This document shows positions 1 to 10,718 of a stretch of 64,000 nt of DNA, piece after piece. The stretch is from Penicillium oxalicum (taxonomy: Eukaryota; Ascomycota; Eurotiomycetes; Eurotiales; Aspergillaceae). Location: NCBI RefSeq assembly GCF_001723175.1, contig NC_064652.1:1302001-1366000 (forward strand). Reading direction: 5' to 3'. Each line of letters begins with the position of its first letter. The first letter of the stretch is position 1. The notes under the pieces were generated by a model. It was not told the origin of the DNA, searched no databases, and saw only the letters and a program-made list of their open reading frames with translations. The position numbers and the translations under genes are program-made.

Positions 1-275
1 TGGCGCGGACATTGGATCGTGCAGGCTGTGATGTGCTGCCGTGGCAAGTGGGGATTCAATTCTTTCAGATTGGTGAGAACGAGTGTGCGAGACGTTTCCT
101 TCAGGAGTTGGATGACGACTTGGGCCGATTGTGTCGCGAGGAGAAGGTGCGGGATATTGTGGACACGGTGCCGTGGCGCGGGATCTCGGGCCACGTGCTT
201 GATGCCGAGGGGATCTTGAAGTGTGTGTTGGGTGCGGTGAATAAGAAATATGACCGACGTGATCGATCTGCTTAG
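1..275 (+). CDS. vWA-domain protein, C-terminal end (partial)
   Basis: The frame is open from the window edge and stops with TAG at 273-275, so only about the last 90 residues are present. The segment reads WQVGIQFFQIG, then QELDDDL, RDIVDTVPW and ILKCVLGAVNKKYDRR. I recognise this as the end of the von Willebrand factor A fold in fungal and bacterial stand-alone vWA proteins, where a QxGIQFFQIG strand is followed by an ELDDxL helix and a DxVDTVPW segment before the end. Such proteins bind metal and partners through a MIDAS site, which would lie outside the window. No function beyond the fold can be given. The last gene of this window also encodes a vWA domain, but the two are 62 kb apart. 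Confidence 0.72.
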   Translation, partial: ARTLDRAGCDVLPWQVGIQFFQIGENECARRFLQELDDDLGRLCREEKVRDIVDTVPWRGISGHVLDAEGILKCVLGAVNKKYDRRDRSA

Positions 276-3200
276 GTACGGTGCGCTCACGTCCAGCAGT
301 GTTGACTTGGAGGGTCCTGTGTGGGTTGGACTGGAGGGAAGGGGTGGTGTGGGAGGATGGGATATTTAGGTAGGTTTGTGGTCTTTTCTGTTATGTCTCT
401 TTGGTGTACATCTTACTGTTGATTATGCCAATTACTGTATCCTCGAGAAGTGGGTTTATGTTTAGTTGGCTGCATGGGGACAGAGATTGATTCAATGATA
501 ATTTATTCTTTGCCTGCGAGAGCCTTCAATGTGGACCCAATCTTTGGAAACTTACTAGTATTTACTTTCTCGATTTTCCGGGGCCTGTGATCAAGGTGAA
601 CTTGATGCAAGTCAAAAGAGGCAGCCCGCCAAGTTTTAGAAAGAACATGGCGTCTGGCCATGCGAGTGATTAGTTCAACTTTGAGTGACCACAATCTGAC
701 TTGTCGTCATTGTGCCGTCCCCGCAGTTGACACGTTCGTGAGCGAACACTCGACGATCCCTATAGGTACAAGCCCAAATGCCGATGGATACGATTCTCCC
801 CTCGCTCACACACGCACACCCCCGACAGAAATATAAGCACACCACGAATTTACCAAGGCTCTCTCCACTCTGTATACGCCCAGGTCGTCCACCCTCCATA
901 TTGTTTTCTAGATTCTCGGTGGTAGAGATTACTTAGTACCGTCTCCGAAGGTGATGATTCAGGAAGTAACGTGACCATCAAACAGTTATCTTCGCCCTCA
1001 GCTCCCCAGACATACTCAGACTGGGTACCGGTCTTTGAGTTTGAGCTCGAGTTCCACTTCTTCCTCGAACGCACCATCGGAGTCCAAAAGGGTCCCCACC
1101 GGAGAATTCAGGGGTTTATTGTGTAGAGTGCAGAGCCCAGGCACCGATTCTTGGCCCAATTGGACCAGTCATATCCCAAATCATCTCGGACAAGAGCCTT
1201 GTCGAATCCCACCGTCTCCGTCTGAGAAAAAAAAACTGCAGAGCAGAAACTCTGCGACGTTCGAACCGCCCTGGTGGGGACTTGACTGCCGAGCTAAATT
1301 TCCCAGTAAACCCCGGCGGAACCAATCATCAGCTGGCGATGGCCGATCTCCGAGCGTGGCTTGTTTTTCCTCCCCCCCTCCCTTTCTCTTTGGGCCTTTT
1401 TATTTTTGTTGCATCGACTTGGCCGCGACATGGGTTTTTGGCCCCGGGGGGGGGGGGGGGGGGGGGGGTGGGAAGATAATTTGTGAATCTGACTGCATGC
1501 CAGCTGAGTGTGGTACGATCTGGAAATGGGAATCCACTGGAGGGATTGGATGGATGTATTGGGAGCTTACCTGTAGAACTGGTAGTATGATTTGGACGAA
1601 TGGAAGAGACGGCTCATGACTTGCAGATTTGGGAGATTTCTACCGAACGGGGGCTGTTTGTTCTGTGGCTGGTGATTCCTTTTCCTTGAGGCTGGCTGAC
1701 GGCTGGACATCCACCCGTCAGCCTCATGGATGTACATATTTTCATGTTTTTTTGGTACTCCTTCCATCGTTGGGGCTGGAAGAACTTTAGCAGCAATGGA
1801 AAATCGCTGTAAGTGTGGTGGGATAAGAGGAGGATGGGGGGGGACAAGATTGGTGTTCTTGGATGATTGATGTGATCGGAAGCTCGAGATTTCGCATGGT
1901 GTTTCTATCGAATGCGACTCACCCGGAGGACCAAGAAACACGAGCGTTGGATGGAAGGATCAATGCTCTCCATATACAAGTACCAAATGGACACTCCTTC
2001 CCACCAGCTGTAAAGAATGGGGTCGGTACCTTACAGCAGGGAGTCTCAACCATGGTTCTACCGAACACTCCAAAATAGCTGGCACGCCACCCAGAGAGAC
2101 AGCCTCCTTTTTATCGAGTGACTCGATAACGAGTTGATTTATCATTCTTCCGTTTCGTCTCAATTTTGTTTGTCGTTTCTCTTCTTGTTTGGAAGTTGGT
2201 TGCACTGCAAGATCTCTGCAAATCTTTTCGGAACTTCCTCGCTTCCTCTCAGCCGCAACCCCATTCAAGCCATCGAACGGAGAGCCCGCAGTGACTGGGT
2301 TGCCTGCTTTCCTTTTTTTCACCGGAGCGCAAGAGACTACGAAAGCCAGTCATTCCTGTCCATTCGACCTCCGCAATTTCCACGTTCAACAAGGCTGGCG
2401 ATTCGTCTCCACCGGCGATTTGCCTTGCCAGCCTATTACTGCGGCCCTGTTGCGGACGCGGGAAAAAGTTCATCATACAAACAACCCCCCCGCAGCGCCG
2501 ATCATCTCTGCACATCTGCCAGCCACGAGTGACAAACACGAGTGGAAAATCAAGATAAAAGCAAAGGGAAACCTTGCAAGATCGGGTTCTACCCACGGCC
2601 AATTCAGAGCCAGTTTTCCGGGTCAAAAACCTTCTACCCTGCTGCACCCTTTGTGCGACTCCTGCCTGAGGACGTCTGACATTTATTACGTCTGAACGTC
2701 CGATTCATCAACGCCCTGGTACTCTGCGCCCGCCACGACCACAATCCCCAATTGAGAGTCCACTAGTCTTCGAGCTTGCATCTTTTAAGACCTCGAAAAG
2801 CGCTCCAGGCCTTCGACGCAGGTACCCCCCATCACCAGCACCGGGCGCTTCCTTCTCGGCCCCCGGCCCCCATTCATTGGCCACGCTTGTCGACCTGCAG
2901 CGTGCCTGGGACCGAGCTCCGCGGTTCCTGAAGCACCCGCGTGCGACAAAAAACCAACAGAGTGACACCGGGTTCGTCGCTGACAGGGATCAGTTACCCT
3001 GACTGGCGTGTTCCGCCCAGACTGACTGGAAACGGCCCCGGCGCGTACTGCGTGTCCGTAAATAGTGCGACGCAAATTCTTCGGTACAGTACAGGAGGTC
3101 GCAAAAGCCAGTGATTCAGTGTGCCCGCACTGCAGGCACTGAGGTAGAGCTTCTGCAGCCGGAGATCGTCCTCGGTGGTGCCTGAGGCCTGCAGTTTGTT

Positions 3201-3862
3201 CATCTGAAACGTCGTTTCGTGGATTGGCGTCGAGACCTGTCATTGGACCGAAGCTCAAGATCAGTCCGGGTGCGACTTGTGAAACAGACAACGCTAACAG
3301 GGCTGTTAGCGCCACGATTGGGCCTGCAGTGACAGTAATTATAGAACGCTTGACGGTCTTTGTGGTCGCTTTCTCGTTGTTTACCTCCCTGCTGGGCTCT
3401 GAGTACGGGGGTGTGTGTTTATTTGCCTTTTATTGACATCGAGTTGCCTAGACTGGTCTCGAGGCAGCGCTGCCACTTGGAGCTTCGTCTTTATATTCCG
3501 TTGTTGCGTATGATCGGTTGATCCTTGCTTGATTTTCTTCCTCTTCATCTTTGGTCATTCTTTTGCATCATTCTTTCAGCTTGACTTTCTTTTGTTTTGC
3601 TGTGTTTCTTCACTCTTTCTCCTCTGCGTGAGTTTCTATTGTACCATATTGGTGTTCCATCGTCTCTCTCTTGGCACTGTGTCGGTTTTCTTCCTTCTTT
3701 CTTCCCTCTTTGCAATTTTGATACACATCCCACGCTCTCGTGGTGGGCAGGCTTCGGTCGTTTTCTTGCCGTACACATCCCCCATATCTCTTTTTTTCTT
3801 GAGGGGTTTGAGACCACTCAACTGCATCTTCTCAGCGACTTCTGCATTGCATTTACATCACC
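276..3862. other. 3.6 kb without a convincing gene
   Basis: Both strands hold only short overlapping frames without recognisable domains or coherent splice structure. The stretch contains a 23-base poly-G tract at 1446-1468. From about 3500 to 3860 it is strongly pyrimidine-rich, as expected for the promoter and 5' leader of the gene starting at 3863. The 2100-2700 and 2785-3315 frames were considered and rejected. A non-coding transcript or long leader cannot be excluded. Confidence 0.5.
1446..1468 (+). repeat. 23-base poly-G tract
   Basis: An uninterrupted run of 23 G residues follows GCCCC. It is the longest homopolymer in the window, lies in non-coding DNA, and could form a G-quadruplex or slip during replication and sequencing. 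The true length in the genome is uncertain. Confidence 0.9.
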
Positions 3863-5820
3863 ATGACTTCGACTACTCTCATGACATTCTTATTGTAAGT
3901 AAGACTCTGCTCGTTGGTCGGCCGGAACCTCATTACTGACCCATTTCAGAACGACGAACCCAGAGATCCGATCGGTGAAGCTATTTGGATCATGGGATAA
4001 TTTTTCCAAGGCATACCCGATGGAGCGAGACAGGCGCACGGGACCTGGCCAATGGCGTGGCTGTCACACCTTCACAGACATCGTTAGCGAAGGATCGACC
4101 AGCGACAGAACCAAATGGCGCACAGGAGGTCTCAAGATGGGAGCAACGTATTGGTACTATGTATGTTTCCACCACCTCCGACATCGCCCTGCCAATGCAC
4201 AGCTGACGGCGCATTGGTATGAGAGTTGAACTGACATGGCAACAGTACTTGTTGGATAATGACAGGGAGTATTGCAACCAAGTGGAACCTGTGACGACAA
4301 AATGTCCGTTCTTGCCTGGACAGCCGGTGAACATTCTCAACGTGCCCATCATTCTCCCCGATAGTGGTTATGGACGCCCGAGCAATAAACACTCGGAAAA
4401 ATTCAACTACCGGACCATGAATCCGGAAGACAAATTTGTGAACCCCCGCAAACCCCCTCAGCCCGCCGTGGCACGACTGCAGACGTCCCTGCCTCAACCC
4501 CGGCAGGTGGACGGGAGCTGTCTCAGGGCATCTCCCAATGTGCACTATCGCAGCTCTTCACAACCCGGTAGTGCCACACGAAGACACCATCATGCCAAGG
4601 ACGCTCGCTCAGTCTCACCCCCACGAGACCGCCTTCTTGCCATTGGATGCCAGGGAGCCAATCTGTCCAAAAGTGTTGAAGTTTTATCGCGCTTCGACTC
4701 CGCGGACAGAGTGTGTCCGTCCTGGCAGAACACTCATACCAAGAAGGGGGTGATTACACCACCGGCTTTTGAGTCGAACCAGCCGGAGATTGCACCTTCC
4801 ATCCAGGCGCGTCGTGCAATGAAGCTGAACGGGACGAGTGCAGCCCAATCTTTCAATGGCCTCACAGTTGAAACGCGACTCGGATGTAATCGCTCGAGGG
4901 ATGTCGCTGTAGGACCCCGTGATGAGCCAAGCGGTGAGACTAGAGGCTCACTGGATCCTGTGACCATGGCGAGCTCCAGTGGCGCGACAACTCCTCGGGG
5001 AAACAGCGCGCAAGAGAAAAGATTGCCCTCGCTCCCTAACACCCCATCCTCGGTGATGGACGAGGCGGTGCAAGCCATGGATGAAACGGACAGAGAAATG
5101 AGCTCTCAAGTGCTGCGCAGCCACTTCTCGAGCTTGACCACTGTCGCCGATGAAGCAGTCTACTCCCAGTTGATTCAGGAGCAAAGTCGGTTCTCTGAGT
5201 GGAGCACCGATACCGACACCGAGCCTGAATTTGAGGACTCGGCAGAGCTTGGGGATCCCATCCCTCTCCTGAATCTGGAGAGGACCGCTTCCATAGCCAC
5301 AGATGAATGGCACACCCCCGACCTCAGCGACATGGGTGATGCCTCAACAAACACTGACCCGAACACCCCACATCTCATGGCCACTACTGACCCATCTTCA
5401 CCCAACTCTGCATCCATGGAGTCCGTACCCTGGAAGCTCGAAACACTCGAACTCTCGCTGCCCCGACTCACCCTCTCTCTTTCTTCGCCAGGCTTTGCCA
5501 CCGGCCTCGGGATCGACCAACCACTCGACCAGGTCGAAAGCAATCCGAAGCGCCACGCCGCTCTCTTTGATGCCCTCGAATCCATAGAATCCCTCTCCCA
5601 CTCTCACAGCCCGGTCAACTCCCCGATCTTTCTCTCTGACCCGCGCTACGGAGCCTCCGTTGACCGAACCCACTCGGATTCTGAGGGTGTTTATCAGCCC
5701 CTTCTCTCGCCAGCGAGTGAGGCGTCTGTGCATGGGAACAGCACGATGCAAGAGATTATGGATGAATTGAGTTATTTGAAGAATATGATTCAGGCAGAAA
5801 TGGATGGTGAGCCGTTTTAA
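3863..5820 (+). CDS. Protein with N-terminal glycogen-binding (AMPK1/CBM48-like) domain
   Basis: Three exons: 3863-3894, 3950-4160 and 4246-5820, with introns GTAAGT..CAG (55 nt) and GTATGT..CAG (85 nt). They join in frame to 605 residues. Residues about 18-110 have the pattern of the AMPK-beta type carbohydrate-binding fold: VKLFGSWDNFSKAYPMERD, then GGLKMGATYWYYYLLDN and NQVEPVTT. The order is beta-strand, GSWDNW-like turn, GxYxYKYxVDG-like strand. The rest (roughly 150-590) is Ser/Pro/Thr-rich and looks disordered, with acidic patches. The last 25 residues (MQEIMDELSYLKNMIQAEMD) could form an amphipathic helix or short coiled coil. No catalytic domain is visible. A role in binding glycogen or as a scaffold is inference from the fold only. 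The start was chosen because the ATG precedes a consensus donor and the spliced frame completes the domain; exon 1 codes for only ten residues and is the weakest part. Confidence 0.75.
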
Positions 5821-6532
5821 TCCATGTTAAAGGCGTGGTATCTCCCAGCGAAAGGAGGGAGGTACTACTTCCCCATCACGGCGTTCCTTGCTTCCTTTTT
5901 TTTAGCCTTTTTGCTTGTTTATTCTTATTTTTCCATGATGGGATTGACGTTCGACTCGGGCGCTGGCTCGCCTGCTGAAAGATTTATGGACTGAATAGTG
6001 CCATCGTTAATTCAAATACAATCAATTAGAGTTTACGGCATTTTTTTGATGGATATGAACCTAGTACCTCCTCTAAGTGAATTTTTTTTCAAAAACATAA
6101 AATGAATGTATTTCAATAACTATTCGGCCCTCCTGTGTATTTGCCCTTGGATAGCTCTTCAATTTCAACATGGTGTACTCATTGCACAAACTCCCGAGTT
6201 GATTGAAGCCAAGTAGGACATAGAGGTACTGGATAGGTCACCACTTATGCTATCGTGAAAGCGGGTGCTTCTGTCACTCTGATTGGCCTCAAACCAACCA
6301 CGCGCAGAACGTCCCGCGCGCCGTGACCCGCTCACTATCAACACTTCATCAAACAAGATCTTCCGCTTCTTCGGACGGGGACGTTGATCACAGGGCATCT
6401 CTGTTAAGCTTAAGCCTTTCTCAGCCCTGGGCCCAATCACAGAGAAAGAAAAAAAGAAGAAACATCATGGGCTAGCCCAGCTCATTACAGAACACAAATT
6501 TCTTTTTACAAAGGAAACGGAATTGAAAAAAG
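5821..6532. other. Intergenic: 3' region of preceding gene and promoter of APC4
   Basis: No coding frame can be supported. The first half is T-rich and then A+T-rich, as expected for a 3' UTR and polyadenylation region. The second half leads into the APC4 start through an A-rich stretch (about 6440-6530). Confidence 0.6.
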
Positions 6533-9349
6533 ATGGGTGACCTGGGTCCGCAACTTGCTCCGGTCGGAGAAAAGACCTTGCCGGCAAAATGTAAAGCCAG
6601 CACGCTTGCGTATTGTCCATCGATGGACCTGATTGCTTTGGCGACTGATGATGACGAGTTGCGAGTGTATCGTCTCAATGGTCAGCGAGTGTTTGGGGGC
6701 TCGTTCAAGGGGGACCCATATCTGGGTGAAGATGAGGCGGACGGGGAAGTCAGGGCGGTGGTGTGGAAGGGAAATGGTAAGTACCGTTGGCGCCTTTGGC
6801 AGATGCGAGATAGCATGGAAACGCTTTACGGGGATTGCAATGGCTCCTCTCTGCAGTTGCTACTTTGCATGACTGACAGGGGAATTAGGGCGTCTGCTTG
6901 CGGTCGCTTGCGGCGATGGATCAGTTCGGATCCTCAGTGCGTATAGCGGCAAAACGGTCCATCATTATCACTCTCAGGAGCAAAAGGATGATGAGCCACC
7001 ACTCTCGAAAGTGACCTGCCTGGGTTGGGGAATCAATTTTACAGATAGCAAGGCTGCCCAGAAGCACCTTCAAAATGCGGCAGGCCACATCTCGGTTGAC
7101 GATCTCCTCTCCTCGGGGTTGAATCCATCCAAGGCGGCTGCCATTCTCAAGGCGGACCTACCGAGGGAGTTGGCGCTGTTGGATATCGAGAGCTCTCTCC
7201 CGAAGCTGAGCGTTCTCCCTGCAACTGGTGCTGAGGATGACTTATTCAGCTCGCGCGCGTCCATTGACGCCATCTTCCACTCGTCTGCCAAGGACAGCAG
7301 TGACTCGGTCGATGTTTTGTTTGTCGGCCTCGACAACGGCACTGTTCATCTTCGCATCTTTGACTGTTTCGAGATTGGATCATTTCCCATTGGAGAATCC
7401 AAGAGCGCCACTCAATCCTATTCGATCGTTCGTCATGCATCGCATCCGCTGAGCTCAACGCATGCCTTACTTGGGTCTTCTGGCGGGGTCGAGGGCCAGC
7501 CGGGAAAACCACTCAAGCTGGTTACGCTTGATCTTCGATTCATTACAAAATCCGGACGGTATCTCTCACTACTTGCGTCGAAGACCACTCAGCTCCAGAA
7601 TTTGTTACGGTATATCGGCCAGGTGCAGAGGCAGATCGAACTCGAGTGGAAGACGGCTCAAGAGCTCCCGGCTCGATTCCTGCAGAGTGTGAATCGCGAC
7701 TTGCAGGAGCGATGTCAATGTGACTTCACTACTGCCGTTTATCATTTGGTTGTCACCGGTCACTGCTTTGAGCCGCTGAAAGAGTTTTTGGTGGAAGTTG
7801 TTGGTGAACGGGTATGTTGCCAAGTGCTGTAGAGTTCTTCTGCATGGTAATTAACTTGTGTTCTAGGGCCACAAACGATGGGACAAAGCAGTCTCGGGCG
7901 GTTATGAGAATATACGACGGTTAACACACGAGTGTCTTTTGCCTGCCTTGGAAAGAAGCCAAGTCCTCTTGAGTCGACTTGTCGGGCTCTCCAAGTTCTC
8001 CAAGCTCAACGACGTCCTCGGGCTAGATTCGTCAAAACTTACCGCCATTGTCGAGACAGTCGACTGCCTATATCTTCTGGCACACCACGTCATGAGCCAT
8101 GCCAACGAAGAGCTCAACCAGTTCACGGCTTTTTCACGCTGGCTTCGCCACGAGATCTTAATCTTAGGCAGTGAACCTCTCTCGCAAACCTGGGATGAAC
8201 TCCTTGAAAAGAGGGACCTGGCAGATGTTCCTCCAACCGTCAAATACATCACAGGAGCTTTGCGACAAAGTGCTCTACGGAGCTTTATTCGCCAACTGCC
8301 CATGCTCGGGGTCCCACACGTGCCTACGCCTCAAACCGACAAATGGCTTCCAGACGGGCATGACCGTTCTTTCTATGACGACTTTAAAGTTCTGCTGAGC
8401 CAGCAGAAGGAGGCACAGGCCAATGGCGGGGATGGCACTTCGGTAGATGCGCCAAAGTTGAACGACTTGACAAGGCGACTGGGAGTTCAGTTTGAAAAGA
8501 TTTTCGCCGAGATAGCTCTGACACAAAGGCGAGGAATCTTGCATCATCATCCCCTTGTATTGCACCAGGACTCTGACCCAGGTGTCTTTGATATGAAGAT
8601 GTGTTATGAGGTAGGTCTCGCTGTATCTGCGTCAAAATGTCCTGTCATCTTGATCAGCGCTTGATGACTAACATGCTGGGCAGAAACATGAACAGGGCCA
8701 GCCTTGTTCCATCTATATCGCCGCGAGATCGACCAGTAATGAGTCACTGGGTGGGTGATGTATTGAACCGAGTCACTTTTCCTAATTTGTACTGACGCCT
8801 GCTCTAGTATACTTATATCGCCTGGTTCTTGATTCCGTCAATGGAGTCAGCTCCACACGGAAGTCATCCGTAGCTGCCATGTCTTTCGACACAGGAAGCG
8901 TCCGGCAGGTGCAATTTGTCGAGGATGACACACTCATGATTCTTTATGCCTCGGACACGACTTCATATCTTCTCAATCTTCCCTTCCAGCCAATTTCCAC
9001 CATGACAGCCTCCCAAACAGACGAGTTTCTGTTCGTGCCCCTGAACTACGTTGATAATGACCCGCAACCCACCGCAACCAAACCGATCGTGACACCTACC
9101 GAGCTCAACATTGCTTCTCTCTTGACAGAGACAAAAACAGTCATCCACACCTTTGCTCCATCAGGGCCGAAGTCATCGCCCCTGCGCATTGATGTGAATG
9201 GGCGACCAGGTCGAAGGGCAGTCTGTGTCTTGTATGGCGATGGGATGCACTACGATGTATTGGATCTGGATGCAGCGATGGACGAGGAAGAATATGAAGA
9301 AAATGAAGAAACCTTGGATCCATTGGAGGAGGACCAAAGTCTTCAGTAA
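6533..9349 (+). CDS. apc4: Anaphase-promoting complex subunit 4
   Basis: Five exons: 6533-6776, 6889-7811, 7867-8610, 8684-8750 and 8808-9349, giving 839 residues. The N-terminus has the Apc4 WD40-like start: an LPAKCKASTLAYCPSMDLIA segment, then DDELRVYRLNGQRVF, then across the first intron GRLLAVACGDGSVRILS. The long helical APC4 domain follows (for example LQNLLRYIGQVQRQIELEW, and HECLLPALERSQVLLSRL after the second intron). The end is acidic, with DEEEYEENEETLDPLEED. Apc4 is a scaffold subunit in the platform of the APC/C ubiquitin ligase that targets cyclins and securin in mitosis, in the nucleus. All four introns have consensus ends, and each restores the frame of the next block. The length fits fungal Apc4/Cut20. 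The 67-base exon 4 would be easy for gene callers to miss. Confidence 0.86.
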
Positions 9350-10718
9350 TGATGCAGTGTCGTACTTTAGCTGGTTTATTGTGCTATGGTATGAACGACT
9401 TACCTTTTCGATCGCGTGAAACGTACAAGCTCCTTCGTTCTCATTCATTTCTGGCCCTCTGCGAAACTGACCATCAATCCATACTTTATTTGCTTTGGGC
9501 ACCGAGAGATCCAGGCTTAGCCTCAACTTTAAACTTTCATGGAAAGAGGTTATTCTATTCTCCATGTCCAAGCGACGCTCTCTGATATTTTCTCCTGGCC
9601 CCTTGCAGGCCTCGTCTCCGAGTGGTTCAAGACCTAGTGAGCCTTTTTTAATTTTATGTGGCAACTCATACAGGACCCATATTGACACATCTACTTGCAG
9701 AAGTCATCTGTCTCCACTCTTCTGCCAAAGAAGAAAAGAAGAAAAAAAATGGACTGAAAGAAATGCGAACAATGTGTGTGTGTGGCCAGGGCTCGAAGAA
9801 ATGGAGAAGCCTGTCGCCGGGGCCACACGGAAAATTGAGCGGCTGTCTTCTCGAAGCAGAAAAACCAAAACAAGCAAAGTGGAGGGGCACCGGAGGGGAA
9901 AAAAGATGAAAAAACAACGGTCGCCCCTCCATGTGAAAAGAGAGGGAGGCTACATGAATGTCTGAAGGCCCAACAACGAGATGTAAGGGACAAGAGTAGA
10001 GTAGCTTTGTTCATGATGACATGCTGTGTAAAGTGACTTTTTTTGGTTTTTCTTAAGGGATAGGTACAGTATGTACCTCGTTTCAAAGTATTAGATTCTA
10101 ACCATCACGCATGGGTGCCTGGTACATTAGTTTGGACGTCAAGAATGCCCGTGCAAGGATTGCGAGTGGCCTTAGGCAATCAACATATACATGCAGCCTC
10201 AGGCAGCAGATGACCATCCAATCAGCATGCCTTGCCTGGTTGAACCTCACTTCTTTAATTAGCTCGAGAATCGAACTCTGCCCTTCTTTCAATTCAGAAT
10301 TTGTTTGTGGAAAGAACAAACCAGATTTGTAGGAAAACTATCCTGCATCAAAAATCACTCTTTGGTTGTTGCTAGGGCGTGTATTCAAGGCACCCTTCTC
10401 TCTCTGTGACTCTGCGCGGAAGGACCTGGTGCATGCCTCGTCATATCCACAAAAACACCCCGTCCCTTCCCACCTATCGACTTCTCCAGGGTTCCTCCTG
10501 CAACTACGCCCACCTCGCCCATCGACCGTGATCTGTGTGCCTATCACCCTGACCCATTTCGCACGGCATCAAGAGGGATTCGATTCTTTTCTTCATCTTC
10601 ACCATCCCTCTTTTTTTTTGGTCAATTTTTCTTTCTCTCCTTCTTCCTCTTTTCCTTCTCTTTCCTTCCTGCACCCCCACATCCGTCGACCTTTTTTGCG
10701 TGCCTTAGAGCAGACAAC
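9350..10718. other. Intergenic between apc4 and kap95
   Basis: There are about 1.4 kb without a supported gene. The frames between 9495 and 9965 are lysine/serine-rich translations of A+G-rich DNA without domain features. The last 200 bases before 10719 are C+T-rich, typical of the leader of a strongly expressed fungal gene. Confidence 0.6.

Noticed and set aside
2134..2695. Two overlapping plus-strand frames of 132 and 168 codons
   Set aside because: They overlap in different frames, have no domain or splice pattern, and match a competing minus-strand frame of similar length.
2785..3315. Minus-strand frame of 176 codons
   Set aside because: Arg/Gly/Ala-rich translation of G+C-rich DNA without recognisable features.
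9495..9965. Plus-strand frame of 156 codons downstream of apc4
   Set aside because: Lys/Arg/Ser-rich low-complexity translation, most likely 3' UTR and spacer.
10240..10300. T-arm-like GAGTTCGATTCTCG on the minus strand, as in a tRNA
   Set aside because: No matching anticodon or acceptor stem at the right distance; the T-stem has only three pairs.
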